DNA of 64,000 bases from CAWJHE01 sp963842455 (GTDB lineage: Bacteria > Chloroflexota > Anaerolineae > Anaerolineales > UBA4823). Where the stretch lies: the NCBI GenBank assembly GCA_963842455.1, contig CAWJHE010000017.1, positions 1 through 64,000 on the forward strand. Reading direction: 5' to 3'. Shown here in pieces: positions 32,741-41,861 of this stretch. Under the pieces are notes generated by a model that had not been told where the DNA came from, did no database searches, and saw only the letters and a list, made by a program, of their open reading frames with translations. Made by a program: the position numbers and the translations under genes. Each line of letters opens with the position of its first letter. Position 1 is the stretch's first letter.

Positions 32741-34141
32741 TTAGTGAGATACAACAAGATCCCAAGGCCACACGAGGCTCATCCCAGCACCCCTGAAGAA
32801 GATACCAACAATGGTAAGGATAATCAGTGATACAAACAGAAAAATAAAAATAAACAGAATTCGCTCTTCACGGTTTGCATGGAATGCTCTATGAGCAAAG
32901 TCATCTAAACCGATTAAACCCAGCAATATGATGGATAAAGGGATTAATCCGTTGGTAACCAATGTGGGCCAATCTGGTAACCAGCCAGTCCAATTCAACA
33001 AAAATTCATCAGCCAGAACCCAGATCGGGACCGTGAACAAAGCTATCCCAATGGCCAGCAAGGAAAGCGCCCTGCCGCGATAAGAGCGAAAATATACGCC
33101 TGTGTTTTCAACAGAAAAATCCAGAAAAGGCAGTAGCATCAGAACAATCAATGCAATCCCAGGAATAACCACTGCTCCTACCAAAGGGTGAAAATGCAAG
33201 AGCAGTTCTTGAATTCCCAGGAAATACCAGGGGGCTTTGGCAGGATTTGGGCTCACCTCCGGATTAGCGATACCCTCCAATGGGGCTGGCACAAGCATCG
33301 ACCAAATAAATAGTATTGCCACCCAGGCAACAGCAAATACCAGTTCTCTCCGCACCAGGTAAGGAATGGTGGTGACTCTTTCAACTTTTGGGGCTTCTTT
33401 CTCGTCCAGCCGGCGGGGCAAGGTTAGCCCACCATCTTTGCGAACTCTCCAAAAATGCAGTGACATCAACATCACAATACTGATTGGAATGATGCTGATA
33501 TGCAATGCATAGAAGTTGAGTAGTGTAGATGCCCCTACCTCAGGGCCTCCCAATAACAAACGGCTGATGAACTCACCGACAAATGGGATATAAGTCAAAA
33601 TACTACTGCCAACTGTGATCGCCCAAAAAGCCAGTTGGTCCCAGGGCAATAGATAGCCCGTGAAATTTGCACCCAACAGTAACAGGAGCATGACAACTCC
33701 AACAATCCAATTAGTAGCTCGCGGAGGACGGTGACCCCCGGTAAAAAATACTCTCAGCAAATGCAATATTGCGGCGATCACCAACAAATTTGCAGACCAA
33801 TGATGAATATTTCGTAAAAGATCCCCATACCAGGTATTTGTTCGTAATGCCAAGATATCATAATATGCTTGTGATGGGCTGGGGGTGTAGTTCATCTGCA
33901 GGAATACCCCAGTAAGGACCAGTAACATTAACAACAATGCCGACAATCCGCCCAGACCCCATGTATATGTCCAACTTAATGTTCTTACTGGCACCTTTGT
34001 TGGATGAAGATGCAGGACCAGGTTATCTACAACCATCCTCATGCGCCCTCGATCATCCGATGGCAATTCTGGAGGGCTCAGGGTACCGATCACACGTGAC
34101 CAGAAGTTTTGTTTTTGCTCCGGTGCTGCCTGGTTTTCCAT
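32741..34141 (-). CDS. qcrB: Cytochrome b of a quinol-cytochrome c reductase
   Basis: 466 aa from the ATG at 34141, with GGGAGG upstream. About nine membrane helices. The heme ligands are seen in NIHHWSANLLVIAAILHLLRV and in the ALHIS and SLHFWRVRK segments. NPAKAPWYFLGIQELLLHFH near residue 310 resembles the b6f-subunit-IV region. The single chain covers both the b6-like and subunit-IV-like parts. It oxidises menaquinol or another quinol. First gene of the three-gene operon. Its presence argues for respiration rather than pure fermentation. Confidence 0.94.
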   Translation of the reverse strand: MENQAAPEQKQNFWSRVIGTLSPPELPSDDRGRMRMVVDNLVLHLHPTKVPVRTLSWTYTWGLGGLSALLLMLLVLTGVFLQMNYTPSPSQAYYDILALRTNTWYGDLLRNIHHWSANLLVIAAILHLLRVFFTGGHRPPRATNWIVGVVMLLLLLGANFTGYLLPWDQLAFWAITVGSSILTYIPFVGEFISRLLLGGPEVGASTLLNFYALHISIIPISIVMLMSLHFWRVRKDGGLTLPRRLDEKEAPKVERVTTIPYLVRRELVFAVAWVAILFIWSMLVPAPLEGIANPEVSPNPAKAPWYFLGIQELLLHFHPLVGAVVIPGIALIVLMLLPFLDFSVENTGVYFRSYRGRALSLLAIGIALFTVPIWVLADEFLLNWTGWLPDWPTLVTNGLIPLSIILLGLIGLDDFAHRAFHANREERILFIFIFLFVSLIILTIVGIFFRGAGMSLVWPWDLVVSH

Positions 34142-34309
34142 ATTCAAACCTCCCGACTTAGAATAAAACGCTTTACATGGTATTCCATTAATACTCTTCC
34201 CGCAATTTGGAATTGTCTTACACGGAATACTTATTGCTTTGATAAATGAACTTTTAAAAATGCCTTATAAAATTTACTGCTTGTACAATGCACAAGTATA
34301 GAAGCTGAC

Positions 34310-34411
34310 TGTGAAGAAGTTGTGGGCTGCATGTGAAGATGTTATGAAAATATTCGATGATAAATTTTAGCCTTCACACGTTCTGCGCGAGGAATTCATC
34401 GGATCTTCACA
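34310..34411. promoter_or_regulatory. TGTGAAGA repeat cluster between divergent genes
   Basis: TGTGAAGAAGTT (34310) and TGTGAAGATGTT (34332) are direct repeats 22 bases apart, two helix turns. CTTCACA at 34372 and 34405 are inverted copies. Such spacing fits an OmpR-type or other dimeric regulator. The cluster lies between qcrB and the secreted-protein gene at 34556, so either could be the target. The rest of 34142-34555 shows no gene. Confidence 0.45.
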
Positions 34412-34555
34412 GGGATAAACTAAGATATACAACAGCCCACCCAAACAACACTCATTCACTGGCTACCTGCCAGAAGTTTCCCGGGCTTGAAGTGCACACA
34501 GCGATGCGAGATTACTTGCATTGAGAACAAAATCTAAATGTTGAGGAGACTTATT

Positions 34556-35203
34556 ATGAAGAAATTTTTCGTTTTGATACTAAGCGTTATTATGCTGTCG
34601 GCTATTTCTGTGAGCTGGTACAACGTATCCGCTAACAAGACATCCGATGAAACCAGTTCACCCACCAATCTGCCAATTACTGAAGGAAAATCAAACACAA
34701 TAACGAATGATCAACTTTCCGATCTCCCACAGGTATCCGAATCGACAATATCGGCAACAGCGATCCCAATTACTGAAAGCGGCTCGTTAGAGAGCGCTGC
34801 CTTGCTTGAGAACAGCCTTCCTCAGACGGCGACAAATGCTTATGGAAATGGTCGCAGGCAAGGCGGTCAAACAAGTACAAACAACGCAGGCATCAACAGC
34901 TCTACCCAGGAACTGACTACATTTACTGGTATAGTAAGCACGTATGTTGCCCCTCAACTCACCCTAACAACCCATGAAGGACAAGAAATCATCATTCAAG
35001 TCAGGAATTTAATCTCAACGGATGGATCAACGCTCAACCTTACACCCGGAGAACAGGTAACCATCACAGGCTGGTACAACAATCTAGGATTGATGACAGC
35101 CAATCAAATATTCCTTCACGCAACTGGAACAACTTTTACGACCAGCAATCAAACTGGCCGCCCTGAGTGGGCAGGAAAAGGACAGGGTAATCAAAACAAG
35201 TAA
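34556..35203 (+). CDS. Secreted protein with OB-like C-terminal domain, unknown function
   Basis: 215 aa from the ATG at 34556, preceded by GAGGAG. A signal peptide (1-27) without lipobox Cys is followed by a Ser/Thr-rich low-complexity region to about residue 120. The C-terminal part (about 122-190) alternates strands, FTGIVSTYVAPQLTLTTHEG and GEQVTITGWYNN, like small OB-fold or DUF5666-type domains. The tail is Gly/Gln/Asn-rich. A good terminator follows at 35245. I cannot name a function. Confidence 0.7.
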   Translation: MKKFFVLILSVIMLSAISVSWYNVSANKTSDETSSPTNLPITEGKSNTITNDQLSDLPQVSESTISATAIPITESGSLESAALLENSLPQTATNAYGNGRRQGGQTSTNNAGINSSTQELTTFTGIVSTYVAPQLTLTTHEGQEIIIQVRNLISTDGSTLNLTPGEQVTITGWYNNLGLMTANQIFLHATGTTFTTSNQTGRPEWAGKGQGNQNK

Positions 35204-35244
35204 GGAATTGTCAATGCAATCTGGTAATAAATGAATATCTATCA

Positions 35245-35284
35245 AACCAGGGCTGTCCAGAAAATTAGGCAGCCCTGGTTCTTT
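35245..35284 (+). terminator. Intrinsic terminator
   Basis: An 11-bp perfect stem (35245-35255 with 35270-35280), with a T-containing tail, follows the secreted-protein gene. It separates that gene from the acylation operon. The remaining bases to 35458 hold no gene that I can see. Confidence 0.75.
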
Positions 35285-35458
35285 GGGAGTTCACCTGAAA
35301 TTATTCTAGCTCAGACTATCATCAGTTACTACCTGATACCATAGAAGGTTTGGGGAGTTTTCTAACTCGATTATCCGACACTTAACATTCTTGGTAAAAT
35401 TATCGCCGCGACCTGATTCGAACCAAACAGGAATCAATAACATCACAGGGAAGGTATC

Positions 35459-35860
35459 ATGCGATTACCAAGGGTTTTGGCTTCATTTTTCCTAACGATA
35501 ATTTTCGGCAGTTTTTTGGCAGGTTGTGCATCGTCTCAAAACTCCGCTCCGGCCGCTGTACAGGGCTATCTCCAGGCAATCATCGATCGTGATGAAACCG
35601 CATTAGTAAACCGCTCCTGTTCAAAATGGGAGGCTGATGCACGCACAGAATTCAATTCATTCACTGCCGTGAAACTTACCCTGGACAATGTATCCTGCCA
35701 GGAAATTGGGATTTCTGGTGGTGTCACACTAGTAAGCTGCCAGGGCTCAATAGTTGCCAGTTACGGAGCTGAAGATTTAATTCTGGAACTCAATGACCGG
35801 GTGTTCCAGGTTGTTCAAGAAGCAGGGGAGTGGCGTGTTTGCGGTTACCAGGGACCATGA
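35459..35860 (+). CDS. Small lipoprotein, first gene of the acylation operon
   Basis: 133 aa with a signal peptide ending in FLAGC (Cys23). AAVQGYLQAIIDRDETALVN and the later strands have the look of an NTF2/SnoaL-like or similar alpha+beta domain. Four Cys in the mature part (SCSKW, SCQEI, SCQGS, VCGYQGP) could form two disulfides outside the cell. Its TGA overlaps the ATG of the microprotein gene (ATGA), so translation is coupled. I do not recognise a family. Its place suggests an extracellular accessory or polymer-binding part. Confidence 0.8.
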   Translation: MRLPRVLASFFLTIIFGSFLAGCASSQNSAPAAVQGYLQAIIDRDETALVNRSCSKWEADARTEFNSFTAVKLTLDNVSCQEIGISGGVTLVSCQGSIVASYGAEDLILELNDRVFQVVQEAGEWRVCGYQGP

Positions 35861-35976
35861 TTAAAAACTTGTTTACGCGTGAAAATTTCCTGGCCGTCAT
35901 CCTTTGCCTGATGATCATAGTTATCATTATAATGACCTCAGACCAAGCCCCTCAGTGGATCTACCAGGGTTTTTAG
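35857..35976 (+). CDS. DltX-like membrane microprotein, 39 aa
   Basis: The frame runs from ATG at 35857 to TAG at 35976: a short charged N-terminus (MIKNLFTREN), one membrane helix (about residues 12-27, LAVILCLMIIVIIIM) and a short outer tail ending in QWIYQGF. It overlaps the lipoprotein stop by 4 bases and ends directly before the MBOAT start at 35977. From memory, DltX of Gram-positive dlt operons is a similar one-helix microprotein with a C-terminal FIYxxF-type motif whose Tyr is proposed to carry the acyl group. The shared order (aromatic-Ile-Tyr-x-x-Phe at the extreme end) is the main evidence. Confidence 0.75.
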   Translation: MIKNLFTRENFLAVILCLMIIVIIIMTSDQAPQWIYQGF

Positions 35977-37443
35977 ATGACCTTCACAAACATCCTCGTA
36001 TTTTCACTGATTGCATTTTTGACTTCCTGGTTGGTGCCTGCTAAATGGAAAACGCAGGCATTTCTATTTACCAGTTTAGTATCCATTTATTGGTTACAGC
36101 CTGCATCGGCCATTCGGAATTTAGATTTCTGGTTACCGTCCCTGGCAGTTGTCCTGACTTTGATCACCTGGATTGTTGCCCAGAGACCATTAGCGCCTAT
36201 CGATAAACCGCTCTGGGTAACTGTTTTGATAATCGTCTTCACCATCCTATCCCTATCGATCATGCGTTATTTTGATCCAGTTTGTTGTCTGACAGCCACC
36301 AAACCCCCATCAATCTCCTATGTGATCACTTTTCTATTTTCAGGCGCTCTTCTTGCATACATAACCAGCCGAAGATCCATCCGAAGCTCCTATCTCAGGG
36401 TTGCTCTGATCCTGGTAATTATCAGTTTACTCATCATCTTGAAATCACCAGCCCTTTCTCAATTGGGCAGCGCTTTACTTCGAAATGCAACAGGACAGGA
36501 TTTGAATCTGGCTAGCGCGTTGGATATCTCCTGGCTAGGGTTCTCATACCTGGCTTTCCGCCTGCTGCATGTGCTGCAAGATTCAAATACAGGCAGGTTA
36601 GCGAACATCTCTTTAGGAGATTTTGTTACCTATGCCTTATTCTTTCCCAGCTACACGGCAGGTCCGATTGATCGGTTGCAACGATTCAATCGCGATCTGC
36701 AGGCAGCCAAAATCCAAACCAATGATGTTTCTCCCCTTAAACATATTTCTGCCTTGATCCGTTCAACAAATTTCTTAACAGGCACAAAGAGAATTATCCT
36801 GGGAATCTTTAAGAAATTTGTTTTAGCCGACAGCCTGGCTTTGTTAGCGATCAATGATCAAAATGCTGCACAAATCACTGGGGGTTTTTGGGTATGGGTC
36901 CTCATCTATGGGTTTTCCCTACGGATTTACCTGGATTTTTCTGGTTATACCGATATTGCCATCGGGATTGGAAATCTCCTTGGCTTCAATCTACCAGAAA
37001 ATTTCACCCAACCCTATCGAAAAGCCAACCTGACTACCTTCTGGAACAGTTGGCATATCACCTTATCGCAATGGTTTCGGGCTTATTTTTTCAATCCCCT
37101 CACCAGATCTCTGCGCGCACATCCAGGGCAAATTCCTGCCTGGACCATCATCCTGCTCGGGCAATTGGGCACCATGATTCTGATCGGGTTATGGCATGGA
37201 ATTAGCTGGAATTTTGCAATCTGGGGTCTCTGGCATGGCTTTGGATTATTCGTCCACAACCGTTGGGTTGATTGGAGCCGCTCAATCCCAAATAAGATAC
37301 CGCAAACAGAAACTGTGAAAATGATTAACACCGTCATTGGCTGGTTTATTACCTTTAATTACGTATCCTTAGGCTGGGTTTGGTTTGCAATCTACAATCC
37401 CGAAAAATCCATATCCGTTTTTCAAAAGTTATTTTCATTCTAA
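35977..37443 (+). CDS. MBOAT-family acyltransferase, DltB/AlgI-like
   Basis: 488 aa with about eleven membrane helices. It shows the MBOAT hallmarks: YTAGPIDRLQRF (about 227-238), FSGYTDIAIGIGNLLGFNLP, then NSWHITLSQWFRAYFFNPL, and the catalytic-His region LWHGISWNFAIWGLWHG (about 407-423). These enzymes move acyl groups across the membrane onto extracellular polymers or SGNH partners. No base separates it from the microprotein gene, and an SGNH protein gene follows, as with dltB and dltD. Confidence 0.93.
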   Translation: MTFTNILVFSLIAFLTSWLVPAKWKTQAFLFTSLVSIYWLQPASAIRNLDFWLPSLAVVLTLITWIVAQRPLAPIDKPLWVTVLIIVFTILSLSIMRYFDPVCCLTATKPPSISYVITFLFSGALLAYITSRRSIRSSYLRVALILVIISLLIILKSPALSQLGSALLRNATGQDLNLASALDISWLGFSYLAFRLLHVLQDSNTGRLANISLGDFVTYALFFPSYTAGPIDRLQRFNRDLQAAKIQTNDVSPLKHISALIRSTNFLTGTKRIILGIFKKFVLADSLALLAINDQNAAQITGGFWVWVLIYGFSLRIYLDFSGYTDIAIGIGNLLGFNLPENFTQPYRKANLTTFWNSWHITLSQWFRAYFFNPLTRSLRAHPGQIPAWTIILLGQLGTMILIGLWHGISWNFAIWGLWHGFGLFVHNRWVDWSRSIPNKIPQTETVKMINTVIGWFITFNYVSLGWVWFAIYNPEKSISVFQKLFSF

Positions 37444-37457
37444 CCAGGAAAATTGTT

Positions 37458-38627
37458 TTGTCGTCGACATCCCAAAAATCTTCCTCCGATCATACTCAAC
37501 CTGTCAACATTGGGCGGCTGATTATCAAGGCAAGCTTGCTTTTCGTTTTATTAAACATGGTCTTCGCCTTCTTTTATCCCATGACTTTTTTAGGTCGCAT
37601 TTCTGCTTACAACATTTTGTTTCCCGGTCGTTCCAGACTGCCCTATGGAGACAACCCTCAGAAATCGTATAACCTGAACCTTTACAATTTAGAAGCCATG
37701 TTTGCTTCCCAAAAAATTCACCGCACGGAAAAAGGAAGCGACGAATACAGAGTAATCCTGATTGGCGATTCAGCGACCTGGGGATTTCTTTTATCACCAG
37801 ATCAAACCGCATCCGCTTTTTTGAACCAGAGCAACTTTGTTTTACCGGATGGAAGGCATCTTAGAGCCTATAACCTGGGATACCCGGTCATGTCCCTAAC
37901 CAAAGATTTACTCGTTTTATCTCAGGCAATGACCTACGCCCCCGATCTGATCGTATGGGCTGTCACACTTGAGTCATTTCCCTATGACAAACAACTCTTT
38001 CCTCCACTGCTGCAAAACAATGCCAACATCGTTCGGAATTTAATCCAACAACACCAAATGAACTTGAATCCCCATTCTTCCGACCTGATTGATCTCAGTC
38101 TGTGGGATCGCACCATCATTGGCTCCCGAAGGCCTTTAGCCGACATGGTCAGGCTACAATTATATGGAGTGATGTGGGCTGCTACAGGCATCGATCACGA
38201 AATTCCCGATTCGTACTCTCCTGCCCAGCAGGACTTAACCAATGAGCTTTCCTTTCATGGCTTGCAGCCTCCTCATCTGGATCAAGCGGAAATAGCAATC
38301 GATATTTTGGAAACAGGATTTGAAATCGCGGGAGACACACCCATTCTATTAGTCAATGAACCCATGCTGATCAGCCAAGGGCAAAATTCTGATCTGCGCT
38401 ATAATTATTTCTATCCTCGGTGGGCATACGATGATTACCGTCAGTTGCTAAACAGTAAAGCAAGCGATCAAGATTGGCATTATGTAGATTTTTGGGATGC
38501 CATTCCAGCGCATGAGTTTACAAACAGCGCAGTCCATCTTTCTCCAGCTGGCAGTCAACTGTATGCAGATCTGCTTTTACAGGCAATTCTCGATCTGACA
38601 AAAGCTAAAGTCCCCTCTGGAGATTAA
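37458..38627 (+). CDS. Membrane-anchored SGNH-like protein, DltD/AlgX-type partner
   Basis: 389 aa from a TTG at 37458, 15 bases after the MBOAT stop with AGGAAA before it. One N-terminal helix (about 24-42) anchors an outer SGNH-type domain: block I is ILIGDSATWG (Ser of GDS), and the C-terminal His is in AVHLSPAGS, preceded by a DFWDAIP segment. DltD, PatB and AlgJ/X-like proteins with this design take acyl groups from the MBOAT and place them on a polymer. The polymer here is unknown. Confidence 0.85.
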   Translation: MSSTSQKSSSDHTQPVNIGRLIIKASLLFVLLNMVFAFFYPMTFLGRISAYNILFPGRSRLPYGDNPQKSYNLNLYNLEAMFASQKIHRTEKGSDEYRVILIGDSATWGFLLSPDQTASAFLNQSNFVLPDGRHLRAYNLGYPVMSLTKDLLVLSQAMTYAPDLIVWAVTLESFPYDKQLFPPLLQNNANIVRNLIQQHQMNLNPHSSDLIDLSLWDRTIIGSRRPLADMVRLQLYGVMWAATGIDHEIPDSYSPAQQDLTNELSFHGLQPPHLDQAEIAIDILETGFEIAGDTPILLVNEPMLISQGQNSDLRYNYFYPRWAYDDYRQLLNSKASDQDWHYVDFWDAIPAHEFTNSAVHLSPAGSQLYADLLLQAILDLTKAKVPSGD

Positions 38628-38681
38628 CAGTATAATAAGCTTTCAAAATTTTAAAGGAACATAAACTTCGAAAAAGCTACA

Positions 38682-39727
38682 ATGAAATTATTACAGTATT
38701 TTTTTACCGGTATTCTATTCTTATCGCTAACAGCCTGCAGCCCGCAACCTTCTGTACCATCCCAGGCGGAAAGCACATCTCCAGTGTTCTCAGCAACGCA
38801 AGCCCATCCACAGAGAACCGCCACAAAAAACCCTGGAGACGCCAACCAAGCTTTAATTAGTCAAACACCAAACGCTATAAATTCACAAATCACTGCCAAT
38901 CCTGCACCGACGGATGGAACCCCACAAGCTACAGCTACCACAGCCGCGACCGCGTTAGCCAACACCCCTAAACCCACCTTGGGTGTGGATGACTGGCAAA
39001 AGTTACCTGTTATTCCTGAAATCAGTGATCAGGTCCTGGAAATCTATCAGGCTGGGTTGACCATGGGTAATAACCCTAACAAATTCTCAAAAATTGGCGA
39101 TTGCGGCTCTACACCTGCCTGGTTTTTGGGCGATTTTGACCGCGGCCCAGATTTTTATAACTTGGGTGAACATGAATATCTTGATGAAGTCATTGCAGAA
39201 TTCCATGGTTCATTTGAACGAACAAGCCTGGCGGCGCGATCCGGATTAACGCATCATCACTGTTTTCACCTCTCTGGTCGGATCGCACCTATTGTCAGGC
39301 AAATGAATTGCCTCTGGCTTGTGAATATCGGGTTCAAAAACCAACCATAGCATTCATAATGCTCGGCACCAATGATATTTGGAAGCCCGAAGAATTCGAA
39401 CCCCAAATGCGGAAAATTATTGAATTCTCTATAGAAAATGGAATTATCCCAATCATTTCTACAAAAGCAGACAATGCAGAAGGCGATCACTATATCAATA
39501 TGACGATAGCTCGCCTGGCGTGGGAATATGAAATTCCACTACTCAATTACTGGTTAGCCGTCCAAGCTCTGCCTGATCAAGGTTTACAAGAGGATGGTGC
39601 TCACCTGACCTGGGGACGCAATTTTTTCAACGACTCTCAGGCTATGTCAAAAGCCTGGCCTGTACGCAACCTGACAGCTCTTCAAGCCTTGAATGCTGTT
39701 TGGCAAAAAATTAACACCCAGGATTAA
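38682..39727 (+). pseudogene. SGNH-hydrolase lipoprotein with one frameshift
   Basis: The front part (38682 on) has a lipobox LTAC, a long Ala/Thr/Pro linker to about residue 105, and DWQKLPVIPE then GDCGSTPAWFLGDFD. Near 39247 one base is missing. Reading on in the next frame gives SSLFSPLWSDRTYCQANE, then AFIMLGTNDIW (block III), STKADN and the C-terminal EDGAHLTWG, which holds the catalytic His. Both halves read as one protein of about 348 aa. Either a recent mutation or a sequencing error. It lies between the DltD-like gene and the carrier protein. Confidence 0.85.
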
Positions 39728-39761
39728 TTTCATCCATTTGGAACACCAGGACCCTACAGAT

Positions 39762-40016
39762 ATGACAGACCCATCCATCAGCCAACTAATATCTCCCTAC
39801 ATAGCAGAACATATTCTCAAACAACCCTCTCGCATCATTCGAGATGATGAACCACTAATCAGTTCGGGGCTCATTGATTCCTTCAGCCTGGTTGATTTAG
39901 CTCTTTTCGTTGAAGACAGCTTTGGTGTCCACATCGACGATACCGAACTCAGTGCAGAGACATTTGATAGTTTACAAGAGCTTTCCAATCTGATTGAAAA
40001 ACGTTTGAACTCGTAA
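39762..40016 (+). CDS. Acyl carrier protein
   Basis: 84 aa from the ATG at 39762; the frame opens earlier but the carrier fold begins here. The phosphopantetheine site is SGLIDSFSLVDL with Ser40. FVEDSFGVHIDDTEL is the usual helix III region. It is most like the stand-alone carrier proteins beside acyl-AMP ligases, and in position equals DltC. It would hold the activated acyl group on the cytoplasmic face for the MBOAT. Confidence 0.92.
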   Translation: MTDPSISQLISPYIAEHILKQPSRIIRDDEPLISSGLIDSFSLVDLALFVEDSFGVHIDDTELSAETFDSLQELSNLIEKRLNS

Positions 40017-40076
40017 TCTTCGTTCAACATTTCTCCTCCTTAGGCTCGCCAGCTTTTACACATCATAAGTACCTAT

Positions 40077-41855
40077 ATGAACCATCAAAACATTAGCCAG
40101 GTTTTATCGAACGCTTATCATCAATTTCCCCACAAAACTGCAGTTCACCTGTTGTTCAGTAATCGACCTGAACAGACCATCAGCTACCAACAATTGGTCA
40201 ATCGATCTGCAGTATTCGCGAGGTCATTAAGAGCTGCAGGCATTCAAGCGGATGAGGTTGTGATCATTATCTTGCAGCACAGCCAGGAGCTGCTTTTAAC
40301 ATTCTTTGGAACGATCCTCAGGGGTGCAATTCCATCCATAATGCCCTTTATGACGGAGAAGCTGCTGCCAGATCATTACCGGGCTGCCCTGGTTGCTCTT
40401 TTTGAGATAACCAAACCAGCGGCTGTCGTTACATACAAAGACTTCTTGTTTGAGGTCCAACAAGCCAGCAAAGACACTTCAATAAAATCAATTCTTGTAG
40501 CAGAAGATATTTTTTTGGATATTGGTGAAGAACTCATCCCCCAACCAGCTGAGATTGATTTTTTGCATCTTGGCGGACTGGATCAGCAGCCATCAGATAT
40601 AGCTCTGCTCCAGCATTCATCCGGAACAACCGGTCTTCAAAAAGGCGTAGCACTCTCCCATCAGTCAATCTTTAACCAGTTGAAAAACTACACAAAAGCT
40701 CTCAATTTTTCCGAAAGCGATGTTGTTGCCAGCTGGCTGCCTCTATATCACGACATGGGATTAATTGCCGGTTTCTTGATGCCAATCATCCTCGGAGCAA
40801 CCCTGGTGTTGTTATCACCTTTCGATTGGGTCCGCGCCCCGTATAGATTACTTCAGGCGATCTCAAAACACCGCGCCACATTTTGTTGGTTGCCAAATTT
40901 TGCCTATAATTTTTGCGCCCTTAAGATTCGCGACAAGGACCTGGAAGACGTAGATCTTTCTAGCTTAAAAGCAATCACTAATTGTTCAGAACCCATGCAC
41001 TGGAAAAGCCATCGCTTGTTTTTTGAGCGTTTCGCCCAATATGGGCTTGAACCAAAAGCATTAGCTACTTCCTACGCTATGGCAGAAAATGTCTTCGCAG
41101 TTACTCAAGGAGGCATCCAAATACCTGTGCAAATCGATTATATTGACCGGAAAATTTTTGTCGAGAAACAAATTGCGCGCCAGGTAAAAGGTCTTCAAAA
41201 TCAAGAGGAGGCGCTGCAGGCAAAGGAAGTGATGGATGATCCAGACATCCTTTGTATGTTATCCGCAGGCCCCCCCATTGAGGGTACCAGGGTTTCAGTT
41301 CTATCTCCTGAAGGAACTCACCTGGCAGACAGAGTTGTGGGAGAGATTGTCATCCAAAGCAATTGCATGCTCACTGGGTACTATCATCGTCCCGATTTGA
41401 CAGAAAAAGCATTTCTGGATGGGTGGTTTCTTACTGGCGATCTGGGTTACCAGGTCAATGATCAATTATTCATAACAGGGCGGAAGAAAGACATCATTAT
41501 TGTGGGAGGCAAGAATATTTACCCGCAAGACCTGGAACGCCTGGCTGGCGAGGTGGAAGGTGTTTATCCAGGAAGAGTTGTTGCATTTGGGCTATTCAAC
41601 GAACAAGGCGGCACAGAGGATGTTGTCATCCTGGCTGAGACCATGATAGATGAAGAACAATTTTTTAGTAACTCCGAGGCAAAACAGGAGATCGAAACAA
41701 TTTCTGCCAGGATTCGCCAACACGTCACGCGCGGTTCGGATATCAGCCTGAGATACGTTCACCTGGTTCATCGCAACTGGCTTATCAAAACCAGCAGCGG
41801 CAAAATTGCCCGGTCCGCTAACCGGGACAAGTATCTGGCGCTCAATCAAAAATAG
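40077..41855 (+). CDS. Acyl-AMP ligase (FAAL-type) that loads the carrier protein
   Basis: 592 aa. Adenylation motifs: LLQHSSGTTGLQKGVALSH (P-loop), SWLPLYHDMGLIAGFL, typical for fatty-acyl-AMP ligases, SYAMAEN, LTGDLGY and GRKKDIIIVGGKNIYPQDLE. The C-terminal Lys lies in KTSSGKIARS. FAALs activate an acyl acid and pass it to an ACP rather than to CoA, in agreement with the ACP gene 60 bases upstream. DltA does the same with D-alanine, but this protein is closer to FAALs, so the substrate is probably a carboxylic acid. It ends the operon and converges with the kinase gene 6 bases away. Confidence 0.93.
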   Translation: MNHQNISQVLSNAYHQFPHKTAVHLLFSNRPEQTISYQQLVNRSAVFARSLRAAGIQADEVVIIILQHSQELLLTFFGTILRGAIPSIMPFMTEKLLPDHYRAALVALFEITKPAAVVTYKDFLFEVQQASKDTSIKSILVAEDIFLDIGEELIPQPAEIDFLHLGGLDQQPSDIALLQHSSGTTGLQKGVALSHQSIFNQLKNYTKALNFSESDVVASWLPLYHDMGLIAGFLMPIILGATLVLLSPFDWVRAPYRLLQAISKHRATFCWLPNFAYNFCALKIRDKDLEDVDLSSLKAITNCSEPMHWKSHRLFFERFAQYGLEPKALATSYAMAENVFAVTQGGIQIPVQIDYIDRKIFVEKQIARQVKGLQNQEEALQAKEVMDDPDILCMLSAGPPIEGTRVSVLSPEGTHLADRVVGEIVIQSNCMLTGYYHRPDLTEKAFLDGWFLTGDLGYQVNDQLFITGRKKDIIIVGGKNIYPQDLERLAGEVEGVYPGRVVAFGLFNEQGGTEDVVILAETMIDEEQFFSNSEAKQEIETISARIRQHVTRGSDISLRYVHLVHRNWLIKTSSGKIARSANRDKYLALNQK

Positions 41856-41861
41856 CTCAAG

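Noticed and set aside
35459..41855. True dlt operon for D-alanylation of teichoic acids
   Set aside because: The ligase motifs fit fatty-acyl-AMP ligases better than DltA, two SGNH proteins are present, and no teichoic-acid genes are nearby; a related but different system is more likely.
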